Counted from the first letter of the stretch, positions 48,100 through 60,229 are shown. The stretch is 64,000 nucleotides of DNA from Taenia hydatigena (GCA_036345935.2 JADWOT020001058.1:36155-100154); one strand, 5' to 3'. Program-made: numbers and translations. The notes: a model not told the origin generated them from the sequence alone.

Positions 48100-48480
48100 T
48101 AATGTCAGTGATAAGTCAGGTCCCATTGCGCTCTTCTGATATTATGAGTGGCCATCCACAAAATCTCTCTAGCCAAAAAGTTGAGCTTGTGGGTCCAAGT
48201 CTAGCTACCCTGCTTATCTACATAGGTTCGTGCACATTGCTATCCCAATATTAACCTATTCGAAATGTCTGCAAGCGGTACTATATTGAGACTAAATTTA
48301 AAAGTCTGATTCCTTCCATGGAGTCAGTTATACAACAGTAGCTCATCTCGCATCCGCCTAGACGCGTATCGCCTCCTTTTGCAAAAGAAGAATTAAACTG
48401 TCTGGATAAGGGACTGATTGCAGGAACAGAAATGCTCGCGAATTTTACGCCACTCGCAAGGAATGAATGAATGGAACAAA
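48100..48480 (+). pseudogene. RING-like N-terminal fragment (E copy 2)
   Basis: Reads MSVISQVPLRSSDIMSGHPQ, then VELVGPSLATLL, then after a gap LIPSMESVIQQ, a TAG, and HPPRRVSPPF, then LNCLDKGLIAGTE before stops. It aligns with 21966-22445 (minus) and 62560-62880. The stop after IQQ is shared with the 62-kb copy, which suggests those two descend from an already broken ancestor. The CxxC region is lost. Confidence 0.45.
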
Positions 48481-48589
48481 GGCTAAAGCGGTGCATTGGT
48501 CGAAAGTTGTGTCATGCATTTGTGACGTGGTTCAGTATTGCTATTGGTATTGAAAGGTAATGGTTGTGGAAGGGATGTGCACTCATACT

Positions 48590-50650
48590 ACCCAGTGTAT
48601 GTAAGCCTTCCGTTTTCGTAAAAGAAATACAGTGGTAGTCATTCGATTTACTGAATTGTAAGGACGGAAGCTAGCCTTGCGTGCCTCCGTTTTACAACTG
48701 CATGGCTTGCATTCTCCCCAATGTTGTCGATTTGAGCTGCATTAGATAGACTTGGTGGCAAGTAGTCCTGTCCATTAGTCTGACAAATGCATTTATATTT
48801 TAGTACTTGCGCATAGAAACTGGTGCCCATTTTTACTGACCACGTTGCAGAGCCAGCTTCCACAACCTCATTTGAAGCCTTAACATCGTTGATGCAATGC
48901 TTGTTTATTGATAAATCAGTTGAAATAATAGTTGCCATGACACACTGAGAGATAAAATGGGTGAATGCAGAAGATTAAGCCAACTTTTCTTAACCAGACT
49001 TAAATGCGTCGATTGGCTATCTTGCCATTGTCGATGCGTTGACAATGAAGCATTGCAGCATACCAAATTTGACTGCGTTGATTCGGTGAAATGTTGTGAC
49101 CAATGCCTGTGCATTCAATTAATTCAGTAAGGACAAATGATCTATGCAGCAATACAGCAATACAACAATGCAGTCGGAGTACCTTATTTGCTCCATGGCG
49201 TGAACGACTTCTTCAATGGAATCGGTGGAGATGGAAAAGAGGAATTAGAAAGAATTGGGTGGTGATGAGTGAAGACTGGCAAGGGGCGCCACACCATTGG
49301 TTTGGTAATTCTTGATGGGACGTAATCTCGGTGCTCCATGGGCAATGATGATTTTGGCTTCAATTCAGGCTGATGGAAGAAGAACAACTCTGAAGCAATA
49401 GTGCGTGCTTTGCTTATTTAATAAGGCGTGTTAACCGCAGGGAGAGTGTAAACAGTTCAGCTAAATTTATGCAAAACTTTAGCAAATTAATTAACAACTT
49501 AATTCTGTCGACTGGAGCTTAATTAGGTTGGCTTGAGAAATTACGTGACGTTTTGCTACCATAAAATTATTAAGTACACATCAACAAATAAGTATTTGCA
49601 TGTGTGGAGGTATATTTAACCTTGCCAACAAAATGCCAACGCATTTCGTGGAAGGGAGACCTGGCCAACTTTATGCTATCAAATCGGTGCGTGTATTATG
49701 CCTTTTACGCAAAGGCTCTACAGACTGGATCCTTAAATAGAAATGAGTAATTATCAACATGGGTAGAGTCGCTTGTGTTCTCTTCAAAACACCTAACTGG
49801 GCCGATTTAGCATTTTTTGAGATTTTGATTGTAAATGCATCTGTAGCTAAGCCAGTTTTGCCGCCTTTAGTCTTGTTAGCGACAGTTAAATCCCAACTGT
49901 CAATACGGTGCGTTAGCTCTGGCAAAAGAGGTAATTCGCAATGAGACATCAGTGAAGACGTCAATGTGTCAAATTCCTTGCGGTCTTAAACACTCCATCA
50001 TCCTTGACGCAGTTGGATCGGGAATGCTAGCCATGCAAGTGAGTTGGTTAGGATTGAGTATTTGAATTTAATTTACAAGCTGCCTTTTTGTCTGTTCTTA
50101 TCCTGCTATCAAAGCCACCAGTTTAGTTAACAAATGATGAATGTTCTATGCAAGCCAGGGCTTGGAAGCTTACAAATAATAAGGGTTTGATAATTGTGAG
50201 TTTCGTGTGAAAGATGCGCTGAGAATAGGATCGTCGCGTTAACAATAGCTGCTTAAAAATGCGATATTGCCTGAACTTCTCCTGAGTGCCCCATCACCAC
50301 GCATTAAAAGTTGATTCATGCATTTCCTAACATGCCGTGCACTTTTAATCACTTTGCCAGCGCTGATTTATTCATGGGATCTGAACTGGTTCACTTCATA
50401 CTTATCGGACATTAGTGGTGCGCAGACTACACTGACCACTTTCTGCTAAGCGCATTGTCACCTATGCATTATCGACATTAATGCGTCCGTGATTAACACT
50501 GCACTTAAGGCAGTCTACAAGTTGACAAATTGGATAAGTGCAAAATGGCTTCCTCCGTTCCTATCTCCTAAGCATTCCGTCCATTGTGTGGGGTTGAATT
50601 TGGGCATAGCAACATCACCTCACAAGGCCATGCTATTTATAAGGGAGCAA
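48590..50650 (-). repeat. repeat F, copy 2 (inverted partner at 34255-36480)
   Basis: Reverse complement of F copy 1. Read on the minus strand it keeps a frame at 49671-49964 (MSHCELPLLPELTHRIDSWD, then GLATDAFTIKISKN, then LGVLKRTQA) that is longer than in copy 1, and another at 48648-48938 (NKHCINDVKASNEVVEAGSA) open beyond the copy 1 stop. It follows E copy 2 directly; relative to the 34-38 kb unit, about 1 kb (36500-37500) is missing at the junction near 48590. Confidence 0.9.
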
Positions 50651-52315
50651 GTGCTGCAACCTGACTTTTTGATGGAAGAGTGGCCACGACTTTACCATCC
50701 TCACGGCCATGTAAACTGTAGGCAGATTTGACGTCGCGAAGGGGCGGCTCCATCATCGAAGTAAGTAATCCATTTTGCTGTTGGACAGTGATGACTGCTT
50801 GTGATCAGTGTGAATACTCAAGACAAGGGAACCACTGTCACTGACTCGGATGATTATTCGATGATTTTGTTCTCGGTCTAATAAGTTTGAGCATGCCTAG
50901 GCAGTGTACATTACAGCCAATGTTGAAGTGATGCAAGGTTGAAGGCACATGGGTGGTTCTAGACCTTAGTTGATCATGTCTTCGGCCACTGAAATTAGAC
51001 CATTTGCTTAATTACTGCGTAATCCAAAGTGTGAATACATTTGCTGGTAAACTTTGAATCCCATCTCGACGTTGGCTTCTCCCAACAATCCAATGCTTGT
51101 CGAATCCCGCACGCACGTGTTCACTGTAAATAGAGAGCTTTCTAAGCTCCCACAATATTGCATTTCCCATATTAATACGAGTAGAGGTGAGACTATGAAG
51201 GTGCACACGCACGTCGGCCAAAGAGCTGACTAGCTAGCAGCGAAAATGCCTCAGATTTTCCTCTAGACCGCTGCCTGCCTCTCTATCACCCAACACATCT
51301 GTCTTCTCCCCAGGCGAACTTGCTTTTCTTCTGTTTCACTATGCACTACATGAGCAATAAGCAATACATCAGCATCTCTTAGCCTACACATCCATGTCAA
51401 TCAACCAGCTGATTGTTCCAGGGTTAAGCTAAAATCACCATATTATTTTTAAAACCTGCTTAGTACGATAAACTAATCACACTTAACCCGGCATTATGCT
51501 TATTAAGCACGGTGCCACGTTTGATGGAGACCGATTAAACTGCCTTGGATCCGTCTCGGATCAAGACGAATGCCATGAAGAGGAGTAACCTGTAGCCAAC
51601 ATTACAGCCATGTATGCGGTTGCATTCATTACTCCCTCGTACGCCTTCCCGCTCACAGTATGTCATCGTTGCTCTGACTGTTGCTATCAACGAGGGTCCA
51701 GCAACATAGGTGAACGACTTTGAAAAGAAATTTATGGAATCGAACCACGAGATGCTTTGATAAGGAGTACTGATTACAAGTAAGTAGGATGCTTGATGCG
51801 AAAAATGTCGTTTAGAACAATAGCCTTGAGGCGCTGCAAAATAACAAGTGGCATATTGAGGCAAAATTACGAGTCAGTCAAAATGATAAATGGCAATGCC
51901 TTGAGATTGTCATCACAATACCGAATTATTTGCTTCTAGAAAGGCAACACTGACCCTCCTTTGCGTCTCTGCTCCTCCAATGGGCATCAAATCGGGGCAT
52001 CAGAGGAACGATTGCTATTTTAAGCTAACCGTGCCTAAAAGTGTAATCTAGTAAGTAAAAAAATTATGGCAACCCAATACAAAGCCCGAAGTCCTTATTA
52101 CTATTGAAAAACAACTTTTCATAAGAATTTTCTTGCATTGCCGTGTGACGTGCATAGTAGTAAAACGAAATGAAGGAAGGATAAGTTGGTTCGAGGACCC
52201 TTCCTGCAGGAGGGATCTAAACTCGCACCGACAAATTTTTAAGCTCTAACTAAATTGTAGGCAAGCTATTTCCTTAGACAAAGCAAAGGCACACACTTTA
52301 CAATTTGTATTAATT
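50651..52315. other. no supported gene
   Basis: No partner in the window. Overlapping minus frames at 51008-51221 and 51535-51864 (109 codons) have no recognisable features. Confidence 0.35.
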
Positions 52316-53690
52316 TATCCAACATCCTGAAGATGTGCGTGTATACCTGCCCACGTCGCGTTACGTCACAGGGCACTTTAATAATTTAATGTTTTATGCT
52401 TAAAAACTACATTCTAACTTCTGGCGGGTTTTCCATTAGTGGCGAGTAAGCCAGCACAATGTCATCGTATATTACAAGAATGCGCTGCTAGGATTTGCAC
52501 ACTTCCTTCCAAGCAGATCTGAGTAGCACCTGAGAATCTTAGTTGGTCGTTGGGCTTTGCTGATTGTCTGGATGTGAGAAGTGATTAGAACTGGGTGATG
52601 ATGATCACTTGTTCCATTAAAGAAACTTCATTTGGATAGTTTATAGCATATTTGGGAGGCAATGTTTCAGGTGGATTTGCTTAAACTTTCGTCCGTTGCA
52701 TGACTTTATTAAATCCCAATTACTTTCATATCCTCCACGAAAGTTCCCGAAATTGACCATTACAGTTCTGCTTTAGGAGGCATCAACAAATGGACGACTT
52801 GATCATGACCTTCCCAGTCAAACACTTAGTACCCACCACAGCGCAAAGGACATGAAATGGCTAGATGCATACCTCTGCTATGTGCTTTCCTCTACTACCG
52901 CGGAGGGAAACTTTCATCGTTTCGATCATGCAGAATGCCACTACGATAGCACAGATGATTTATTCCGTGTCCTCGCGTCGAGAGAATTTCCCGCTAATGC
53001 AAAAGTTCCGATTAGCTCTCTGATCACCACGTTATGTCGCTGCACGAAAACGCTACAAATGCGACTTGCTAGTACTACATTCCGCTTTATCCACTTGTCT
53101 CTCTTTGGATGTGTCTACGGATGTTCCCAACTTTTTAAACCAGTAGGATTCATTCTCAATGACAGCAGGTGGTACCGCACTGGACAAGAGTGAATGGTTC
53201 GAAGAAGGAAGGGAAAGGATGCAGCTGAGTGATTATGACTGTGATGTTTTATATCTTGATTATCCGGATTTGGAACATGGGGATTGTCGACACCTGAATG
53301 CCGTAGCCGATGGTATCACGCCAAAACAAACGCTTGTTGTGACAGGCTCGGTGTAGCAAACGTTGGATCTCCTCTCGAACTTGGACTGCAAAAGTGGCAA
53401 AGCAAACGGACGATCAATTTAGTGTAGATGGTGCAGTGGACCTGTCTCCATGTCATACGGAGAGGAAGTTTAGCTTTATGAGTTCTAGCATGTTCATGAT
53501 TAGTTGGTCTATGGCGCATTTGACAAAGGGCTTAAAAGCCTCGAAATTAGTGCCATACAATGACGCTTAAAAAGACCCTTTCTTTTTATCACTGCATTAG
53601 GTGAATTGGGAAAAAATAGGAGAAATTTGGAATTATGAGGCCTTAAGTAATATATTAGTCCGCCCATTCGTGGACTATGATGATGCGTCT
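52316..53690 (+). repeat. repeat M, copy 2 (direct partner at 42911-44350)
   Basis: See copy 1. It ends at AATATATTAGTCC...TTCGTGGA near 53690, exactly where the left arm of the palindrome begins. Confidence 0.9.
52662..53480 (+). pseudogene. decayed sister of the M gene
   Basis: The proposed start (ATG TTT CAG), donor GTGGAT and acceptor CTGCTTTAG/GAGG are at the matching positions (52662-52670, intron 52671-52776). The first 90 or so codons of exon 2 align without indels (EASTNGRLDHDLP, KDMKWLDAYLC, LASREFPANAKVPIS). Then a 20-nt length difference near 53055 shifts the frame. Later a TAG replaces the Trp codon at 53354-53356, and about 75 bp of the 3' coding part are missing near 53397. 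No AATAAA remains. Amino-acid identity in the aligned part is only about 50%, which fits loss of constraint. Confidence 0.5.
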
Positions 53691-53693
53691 TTG

Positions 53694-54766
53694 ATGCATC
53701 AGATGGATTTCGCGTCTTACGTATATTTAGCTAATGGAGAACAATGCACTCCTCTAATATTCCTGATGGATATTCATCATTACTTGCAATTTTGATGAGA
53801 GTCGATTCCATTAGAAAGCAAATCATAGCATGCGGAGAAAAAGACCATCCGCGGCATAGTGGCTGTATGCACTTGGCTTCCTTTTGCAATAAAAGTACAA
53901 GCATTTGCGCTAATCATGTAAGACAGTAAAATTAATATAAGCAAGCTTGTTTTATCAGGTCACAACTCTTGTCTCCTGATTGAAGTGAGGCGTCGACGCA
54001 ACGGACTTCTTGTATGGCCCCTTCCGGTCATTCGACTTGTGTCTGAATATCCCTAACCTCTAATCCATTTTACAGCCGTCAAACATTTGGATATTCGACG
54101 ACTCGGCTTCATTGTGGAAGAGCAAGTTGCACGCAAGTGTTGATCTACATTCACATTAAAATGGCTGCCTACTTCTAAGTAAAACTAGTCATTCATTCAT
54201 TCATTCATTCTTGCGAGTTTCGCTTCGATAATAATGACCTAACAGTGTTACTCCTGTGAGTTGTAACTTGACTAGTTTTACTTAGAAGTAGGCAGCCATT
54301 TTAATGTGAATGTAGATCAACACTTGCGTGCAACTTGCTCTTCCACAATGAAGCCGAGTCGTCGAATATCCAAATGTTTGACGGCTGTAAAATGGATTAG
54401 AGGTTAGGGATATTCAGACACAAGTCGAATGACCGGAAGGGGCCATACAAGAAGTCCGTTGCGTCGACGCCTCACCTCAATCAGGAGACAAGAGTTGTGA
54501 CCTGATAAAACAAGCTTGCTTATATTAATTTTACTGTCTTACATGATTAGCGCAAATGCTTGTACTTTTATTGCAAAAGGAAGCCAAGTGCATACAGCCA
54601 CTATGCCGCGGATGGTCTTTTTCTCCGCATGCTATGATTTGCTTTCTAATGGAATCGACTCTCATCAAAATTGCAAGTAATGATGAATATCCATCAGGAA
54701 TATTAGAGGAGTGCATTGTTCTCCATTAGCTAAATATACGTAAGACGCGAAATCCATCTGATGCAT
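53694..54766. repeat. near-perfect palindrome, two arms of about 497 bp
   Basis: Left arm 53694-54190, right arm 54270-54766, spacer 54191-54269 (79 bp). I compared the arms by eye over their length and found one internal mismatch (53984 against 54476). The outermost match is flanked by mismatches at 53693/54767 and 53688-53689. The right arm and the spacer belong to repeat G copy 2; the left arm is an extra inverted copy. The spacer begins with five ATTC/CATT units. The other repeats in the window are only about 75-90% alike, so these arms are far younger. Confidence 0.95.
54191..54210 (+). repeat. (CATT)5 microsatellite at the palindrome centre
   Basis: ATTCATTCATTCATTCATTC immediately follows the left arm. 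It has no counterpart in repeat G copy 1 beyond GGCTCATTC, so it marks the join between the inverted copy and the older block. Confidence 0.9.
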
Positions 54767-55756
54767 TAAACCCACCATATAATCAACAACGCGGAGGCTC
54801 TCTTTCTCTTTTAAAATTACGTGGTTCCGACCACAGAAGAGGATAATGAAAAGAATAAAAGAAATTGCATTCAATAAAGTTTTGCCATCACAGCATTACC
54901 TTGATTCAACTACCTAGAAGTTTTGAACGCGAGTGAATGGGTTTCATTTGGCAATTGCCGTTGCGAATTGAATGCCAATTGATGGTATAAATCATAAGCC
55001 CAGCCTCAACGAAAGTAAAGAGTCGACGTAGCTTCTTCACTAACTCAGTGGCAGTAGAATCCTCCCTTACAGACGTATGCGAAGAAAGGGTCTCTTCTCC
55101 GCCACACGCGTTGCAGAAAATCAGCCGTGAGTGGCCAAGAGGCAAGTGGAGCTGTAAAACAAGTCCTATGGAAAGTCTTGATATTCAATTCATCATTTAC
55201 ACTCAAGCCCCTCAAAAATCACTCAGTGACCAAAAAATTCACAAGGAAACCGGAAAATACCAAGTAAGTTCCCCAACTGTTCTTGGAGCTAGTTGGATTG
55301 TGTGATTTACTTCGACAGAAACGTTAACTGATTTAGCCAACTCAGTGACTATGGGAGACTAAACAATTCGTCCAACAGGCCTTGGGTCCTCAAGACACCG
55401 GCTGTGAGAATTCGTATTCAGTAAAATATGAGCCATGAGATTGCACCTGGCAAAATTATCAGAGTTTATCTGCGATGTGCCCGTTGGATATTGCATTCAT
55501 AAGAACACTGTGTGAACAAGGGAGCGATTCACACAGGCGTTAATTTTCAACCCAGTGCCGTGGGAACACTAGGCATAAACTTGGCCTCCTACCAGTTGCA
55601 TTGCCATTTGGAGGCCCATTTGCCCCTCTTGATCGCTCTTATTACGATGTGTGCAGCAGTAACAATGATGGATATTAGGTTATTTTTCATTTTATGAGAA
55701 GAATAGACAGATTGGATTAGGCTATGCACTTTGGTAAGATTTCGAATCGAAGTTGA
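54211..55756 (+). repeat. repeat G, copy 2 (direct partner at 32800-34110)
   Basis: See copy 1. It includes the right palindrome arm (54270-54766) and a 320-bp insertion (54545-54865) relative to copy 1; half of that insertion is within the palindrome. The minus frame 54906-55145 (FCNACGGEETLS, ELVKKLRRLFTFVEAG) stays open past the place where copy 1 stops. It joins H copy 2 at about 55757. Confidence 0.85.
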
Positions 55757-58700
55757 TCCCACTACACCGCTTTCAATCCTTTCTGGAAACGAATAATCAG
55801 CACATTTTAAACTGTCGTAATATCGCACATAAGAAAAATATTCCTGCAAGAACCTTAAACGGAACCGCTAATCGCTATTTGAAATCCTGCAGCTTAGTGC
55901 CTTCCAACTGCTGGAGGTATCAATTATCCAGATAGCTCTATATCTATGCTTCAAGGAGCCCGTTGAATCCCAATACTTTTGATCATAAGAATGGCGATTT
56001 TAGTCCCACAATTTGTCCTTCCCTTTTATCATTCCAGTGTTATATGGCCGTTTTCGTATTAACAAGACTTCGTGAGCAGCTTCGCAAAAGCCTATACCAG
56101 GATGGCGTCTATTCTCAAGGTGTAGAGTTAGGGAGTTGATGATTATATCACTAATTATGGGAGTTTAAGCGGCTACACAAACACGCAAGTAGAGCTGCCG
56201 ATTGCATGCTTTCCCGGCTTCTGCCTCATTTCCAGCCCATTTTTCCCATCCTCAACTTATTCCATTGCGTTTAACTACACTTGCATGCACAAACGCGCCT
56301 TATCTTCTGCGTGGGGATAAGCGCACTCAATACGTGAGAGGGCGATTTATTCTCATTAAGCATGTATAAGTGACAGAATCAGAAAAGAAGCAGGTTCTAG
56401 CACAGAGGCGCATCGCTCTGATGGCTTGATACCTCAGCGCCTGCAAAGGAATGCGATGACTGGCCTTGGACAGCTGCATGTACCTGTGCGCTTGTGCGAG
56501 GAGAGAAGAACCTCTCCTTTTGGCCATCCTTTCTTCTTCACTCTACCAACTGTATTGCAACTGGCTATTTTATTTTGCATTTGTGTGATGCTGAAGTAGC
56601 TGCGTTGCTGTGCTCAGTAAAACTTATTTATGCAATTTATGCTTCATCCATTTCATCTGCGTTGTTAAGAACAAATTTTCGTTTTAATTACAAATGATGC
56701 GTGTAATTTAGCTTTACTGGCACCGCTTTCATCACAATCTGCTCTTCCAACTACCTCACTTTCGTATTTCGATTCTCAATTTCTAGTCTACACCTTGTGT
56801 GTCAAACCTGTCCGTCTGCAGAAAGGCCTGATAGCAATGATTCTCATATCAAATTTTGACTTTTCAAAGTTCACTCACAATTCATTAGGGCTAATTGCAT
56901 AAACAGCTAGAAACATGAAAGCTTCTGCAAGGTACTGTTTAATTGGTCCTTTATCTGTCACTGTTTCATTTCACTAGTGCCCCTCTCCTCCGATCGCTTT
57001 AATTTTCGTTGAGGCGAAAATTATGAATGGTTGCTTTCTATGTTAAGGATAACAAAAAATACACTTGCTTCCGTAGAGTTTTACAGCGTTCGCCGAACCC
57101 ATTCTGAGCCTCTAACTGTGCCTGCTTTTTGAGGTGCGTAATTTGGTTCTAAAAGACATGCTATTACAAAGTAAACGCCTTAGACTGCATCTTATTTGCT
57201 TGACTGGCGCAACATTTAAGGGATCTGGTATTCATAAGGTAGAGGAAGTGTCTTGGAGTCAACTAATCATGTGTTAGATCCCTTGCTAACTACACTTGAA
57301 TGTGTCGCACTTTCGACTGAAAGTGTGATGTTGCCACCGATGGAAACCAAAAAATGTTGGTTTGTCTTGATGATCATCTCATTAGTTCTGTTCACCTACT
57401 TCATTTGCAAGTCAGAAAGGGTGCGAATCACTGCCGTTTGCTGTACCAACAATTTAGTATCTTGACGATAATGTTGCTGGTCAACAGAGAAGCACGTACA
57501 AATGGATGTGGTTAAAGCGTACTTGACAAGTATTGAGTCAGCATTGAAGCGAATAGGGCTGCAAGGCCGAGGCCGATTTGAATGAACAATCAAAGTAGGA
57601 GCAATGAAGAAAATCCAGCGTCTTACAATGGAAATATTGATAGTGTTATTTGCGTAGGTACGAGCTAGACCTTAATGGAAATAGAATTTCGTTAAAACTT
57701 TAAATGCCGAATTAATGACCAACCTGAAAACGCATTTGAATGCTAATGTAACGGATGGAATTGTACTAAATCCTTAGCTTTATTGACAATATCAAGCAAA
57801 ACACTGGGAACTTGCCTGATTAAAGGCTGTGAAATTAAGGACCAGTTTTTTGAGGCACCGAAGTGCTGAGTGTCTACTGGTCTCGCCTTCTAGTCGTGCC
57901 TTCAAGGCGAAGCTACAAACTGCAGAAAAACAAGTGGTCTCGCATTCGGCTATAAAGATCTACCTCCCAGCGACCGCTCCACGACCACCCATCTCGTCTT
58001 TGTTCGCTAGCGCTTATTTTAATTAATGCGCCTGTGGCACGAGCCTGGAGGATCGATCGCCCTTGACTATTAAATGACATGCGTGAAATGCATGTGATAC
58101 AAAAGAGTGATTGCCCATTTCAAGTGACGGCAACCACTACTTTCTAAAATCAACCAGAATCATTATGGAAAGAAAGAGACATCATATTAATGTACGGGTG
58201 CTATTAAATTCTTAGAAGCTACTGTTTGCAAATGCTGATCTCTATTACAGAGAAACCATACACAATGGACAATCAGTTGCTACAATTTGGCGCATCCACA
58301 CTCCCTAGTTACTCACATTTTGCAGCCAAGCTGTCTACTGTGGCCAGCAGCACACGACTTACTAAGGTCCTTCTTGCACGCTTCTCTGCGCTGTGGAATG
58401 GACATCAGGTTAGGCGATCAGTGGGATCCCGACCACGTGAACACAAGCCAAATTCGAAGCAGTCGGTAGGTAAGTATGGCAGATTTTATGTAGATCTCAA
58501 TCGCTTCCCCTAGTCTCACCATCTGCAGTCCGCAATGCAAAAAGCATATGAAAGTTCCACTTAACACTATTTTTCCAGGCACGCCTTCGTTTTCCACAGT
58601 GCTTTCAACAGCACACTATTTTACTAACATTTCCATACCAAAAAATCAAAGCACCTCTCCTGGCTGCGCTATGGGTGTGAATGCAGGCAAAGTGTCTCCA

Positions 58701-59090
58701 CATCTACGTCTCTAAACAAGGAAAATAATTTGATGACGCTAGGCTTAAAACAAACGAAATTACATGGACAAAAATGGGTGAAAACTCTACAATGTGGACT
58801 TGAATCAACCTAGCCAAAGGGCTAGATGTTTCCGTCAAACAAAACATAGACGTCAGGTTGAAATGGTTGCATTTCACGACCAGACACACTTCAACCGCAT
58901 CAGCTTGTCCACCCAGACATGTTGGTTTCGTGGTCCTACTGAAAAGCAACAAGTGGAGGCGGTTGAGAGGGAGGGAGAATCGTAATACTGAGTCGACTGC
59001 AACAGATTTTAAAGACAGCGCACCATTGCGTTCGCTTGTCAATTTGCGATTCACCCCATCATTTCAAAATCTATGGAAAAGGAGCACAAG
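55757..59090 (+). repeat. repeat H, copy 2 (direct partner at 12238-14480)
   Basis: See copy 1. Two stretches (about 56130-56730 and 57120-57745) have no match in copy 1 and could be insertions; neither shows terminal repeats by eye. Shared landmarks toward the end are TTTCGTGGTCCTACTGAAAA and GACAGCGCACCATTGCGTTC. Confidence 0.85.
57835..57995 (-). pseudogene. RING-like C-terminal remnant (H copy 2)
   Basis: The minus strand reads WVVVERSLGGRSL and then TAG, against VEWSPGGTLSY in the better copy at 21966. The Trp is changed to Arg and the frame is broken. It is the most decayed of the four C-terminal copies. Confidence 0.4.
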
Positions 59091-60029
59091 TTTTGGAAGC
59101 AAACATAGGGACCACATCAAGGCCATCAAGACCTAGACATTCAACCATGCAAAGAACATATAAGTCCATTAACGATGGCTGACCGGCCGACAAAACGAAT
59201 GAGTTTGTGCCGATGATAGGCCTTCACCCCTCCGTGGTGAGGGAGGGAGGTATAAAAGAAGGGCAAAGAGGAAGGATAAAAGAGGTGTCCCCTTTAGAAT
59301 CCCTGAAATTCAAGCATTTCTGACTCGCGAGAATGCAGCAGTTTTGATAGGCCCGTGCTGTCAGTAGACAAGTGAGTGTAGTACATAAACTCAGAGGACA
59401 CACCTTATACACCAGCCAAGGTAAATTAGAGTGAGAAGATGGAGGAAGAAGGAGGGGTAGCACTGAGTTGGATAGATGGGTCAGGAGACTGATGTATAGG
59501 CCGGTCGGTCAGGGTATGGGTGGACGGCTAGGTAAGCGGATAAAGATGCAGTACAAAGTGACACTGTCCATTGCAATAAATGAATGTGATGCTCCAGTCA
59601 CCTAAGAGGGTTGGCAAAGGCCCTAAACAGCCTGCAGTGACACTGGAAGGAACACAGTAACGAAATTAGCCTCGTTCAAGGACTACACTATCCAGAGAAC
59701 CACCCCTCGTTCATTACTAGAAACACCTAAACACATAAGTAAAAGCCATCGTTAAAGTTCTACCAGTACAAGAGGGTAAAAGCATTGAAAACGTTATTAC
59801 TAAATGGTGCAAAAAACCTATGAAAAAATGCCTTTCCTATTCAACTCAAAATTTGAGTAAGAATCGACCACTAGATAAGAATGCAGTCTCATTCAAGGTC
59901 GAGTGACGTAAAATAGACCTCTGGACGGTTTCGGGCTACGTAGAAGTACTAATTATGAATAACCAGAGGCCAGTGATAGGAGTCCAGTGTAATTCAAGGT
60001 CAGATGACGCCATAATGTACCAATATAGG
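59091..60029. other. no supported gene; purine-rich patch
   Basis: A GA-rich stretch with GAGGGAGGGAGG (59238-59290) and a G-rich run with repeated GG units (59440-59530) are the only features. A short inverted echo (CCTCTGGACGG / ...ACCAGAGG, 59919-59970) flanks about 40 bp. Confidence 0.4.
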
Positions 60030-60229
60030 AAGCTAGACCTCATTTTTAAGTTTGATTGCGTAATTTTATAGCCCCGGAGATCCTTTGAAGTCATTTGGCG
60101 CCCTATACATCGTGTTTTGGACTTGAAGCTCACGTGGCCTCTTTACGGTGCAAAAAATTTAAATGGAATCAAGAATCATGGACATTTGGAATCATTTTAG
60201 TGCTTGCACTTACCACCACTGCCCTTCTA

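Larger units (their letters stand above)
45540..48560 (+). repeat. repeat E, copy 2 (direct partner at 60030-62950; inverted partner 37500-38530)
   Basis: Aligned with 60030-62950 along its full length at about 80-88%. Anchors are CTCCGGACATCCTTTG, GGCGCCCTA, CTCCTCTCCCTC, CCTGCCTCCCTGCCTCCA, ACCAGCTAGCAACAAAATTA, CCAGATCAGACCAGGTCTTC and GGTTGTGGAAGGG. It contains a pyrimidine tract, a KPF-type frame, a purine-rich stretch (47990-48100) and a RING-like N-terminal fragment, described separately. Confidence 0.92.

Noticed and set aside
51715..51760. GAATCGAACC, a possible tRNA T-arm on the minus strand
   Set aside because: The five-base stem does not pair and no acceptor stem is present.
52180..52240. 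TTCGAGG context resembling a tRNA T-loop
   Set aside because: The flanking bases do not pair as a T-arm and no D- or anticodon arm can be drawn.
53744..53929. Two identical 61-codon frames, here and at 54531-54716 on the other strand
   Set aside because: Their identity is fully explained by the palindrome; the sequence has no copy in repeat G copy 1 and no known domain.
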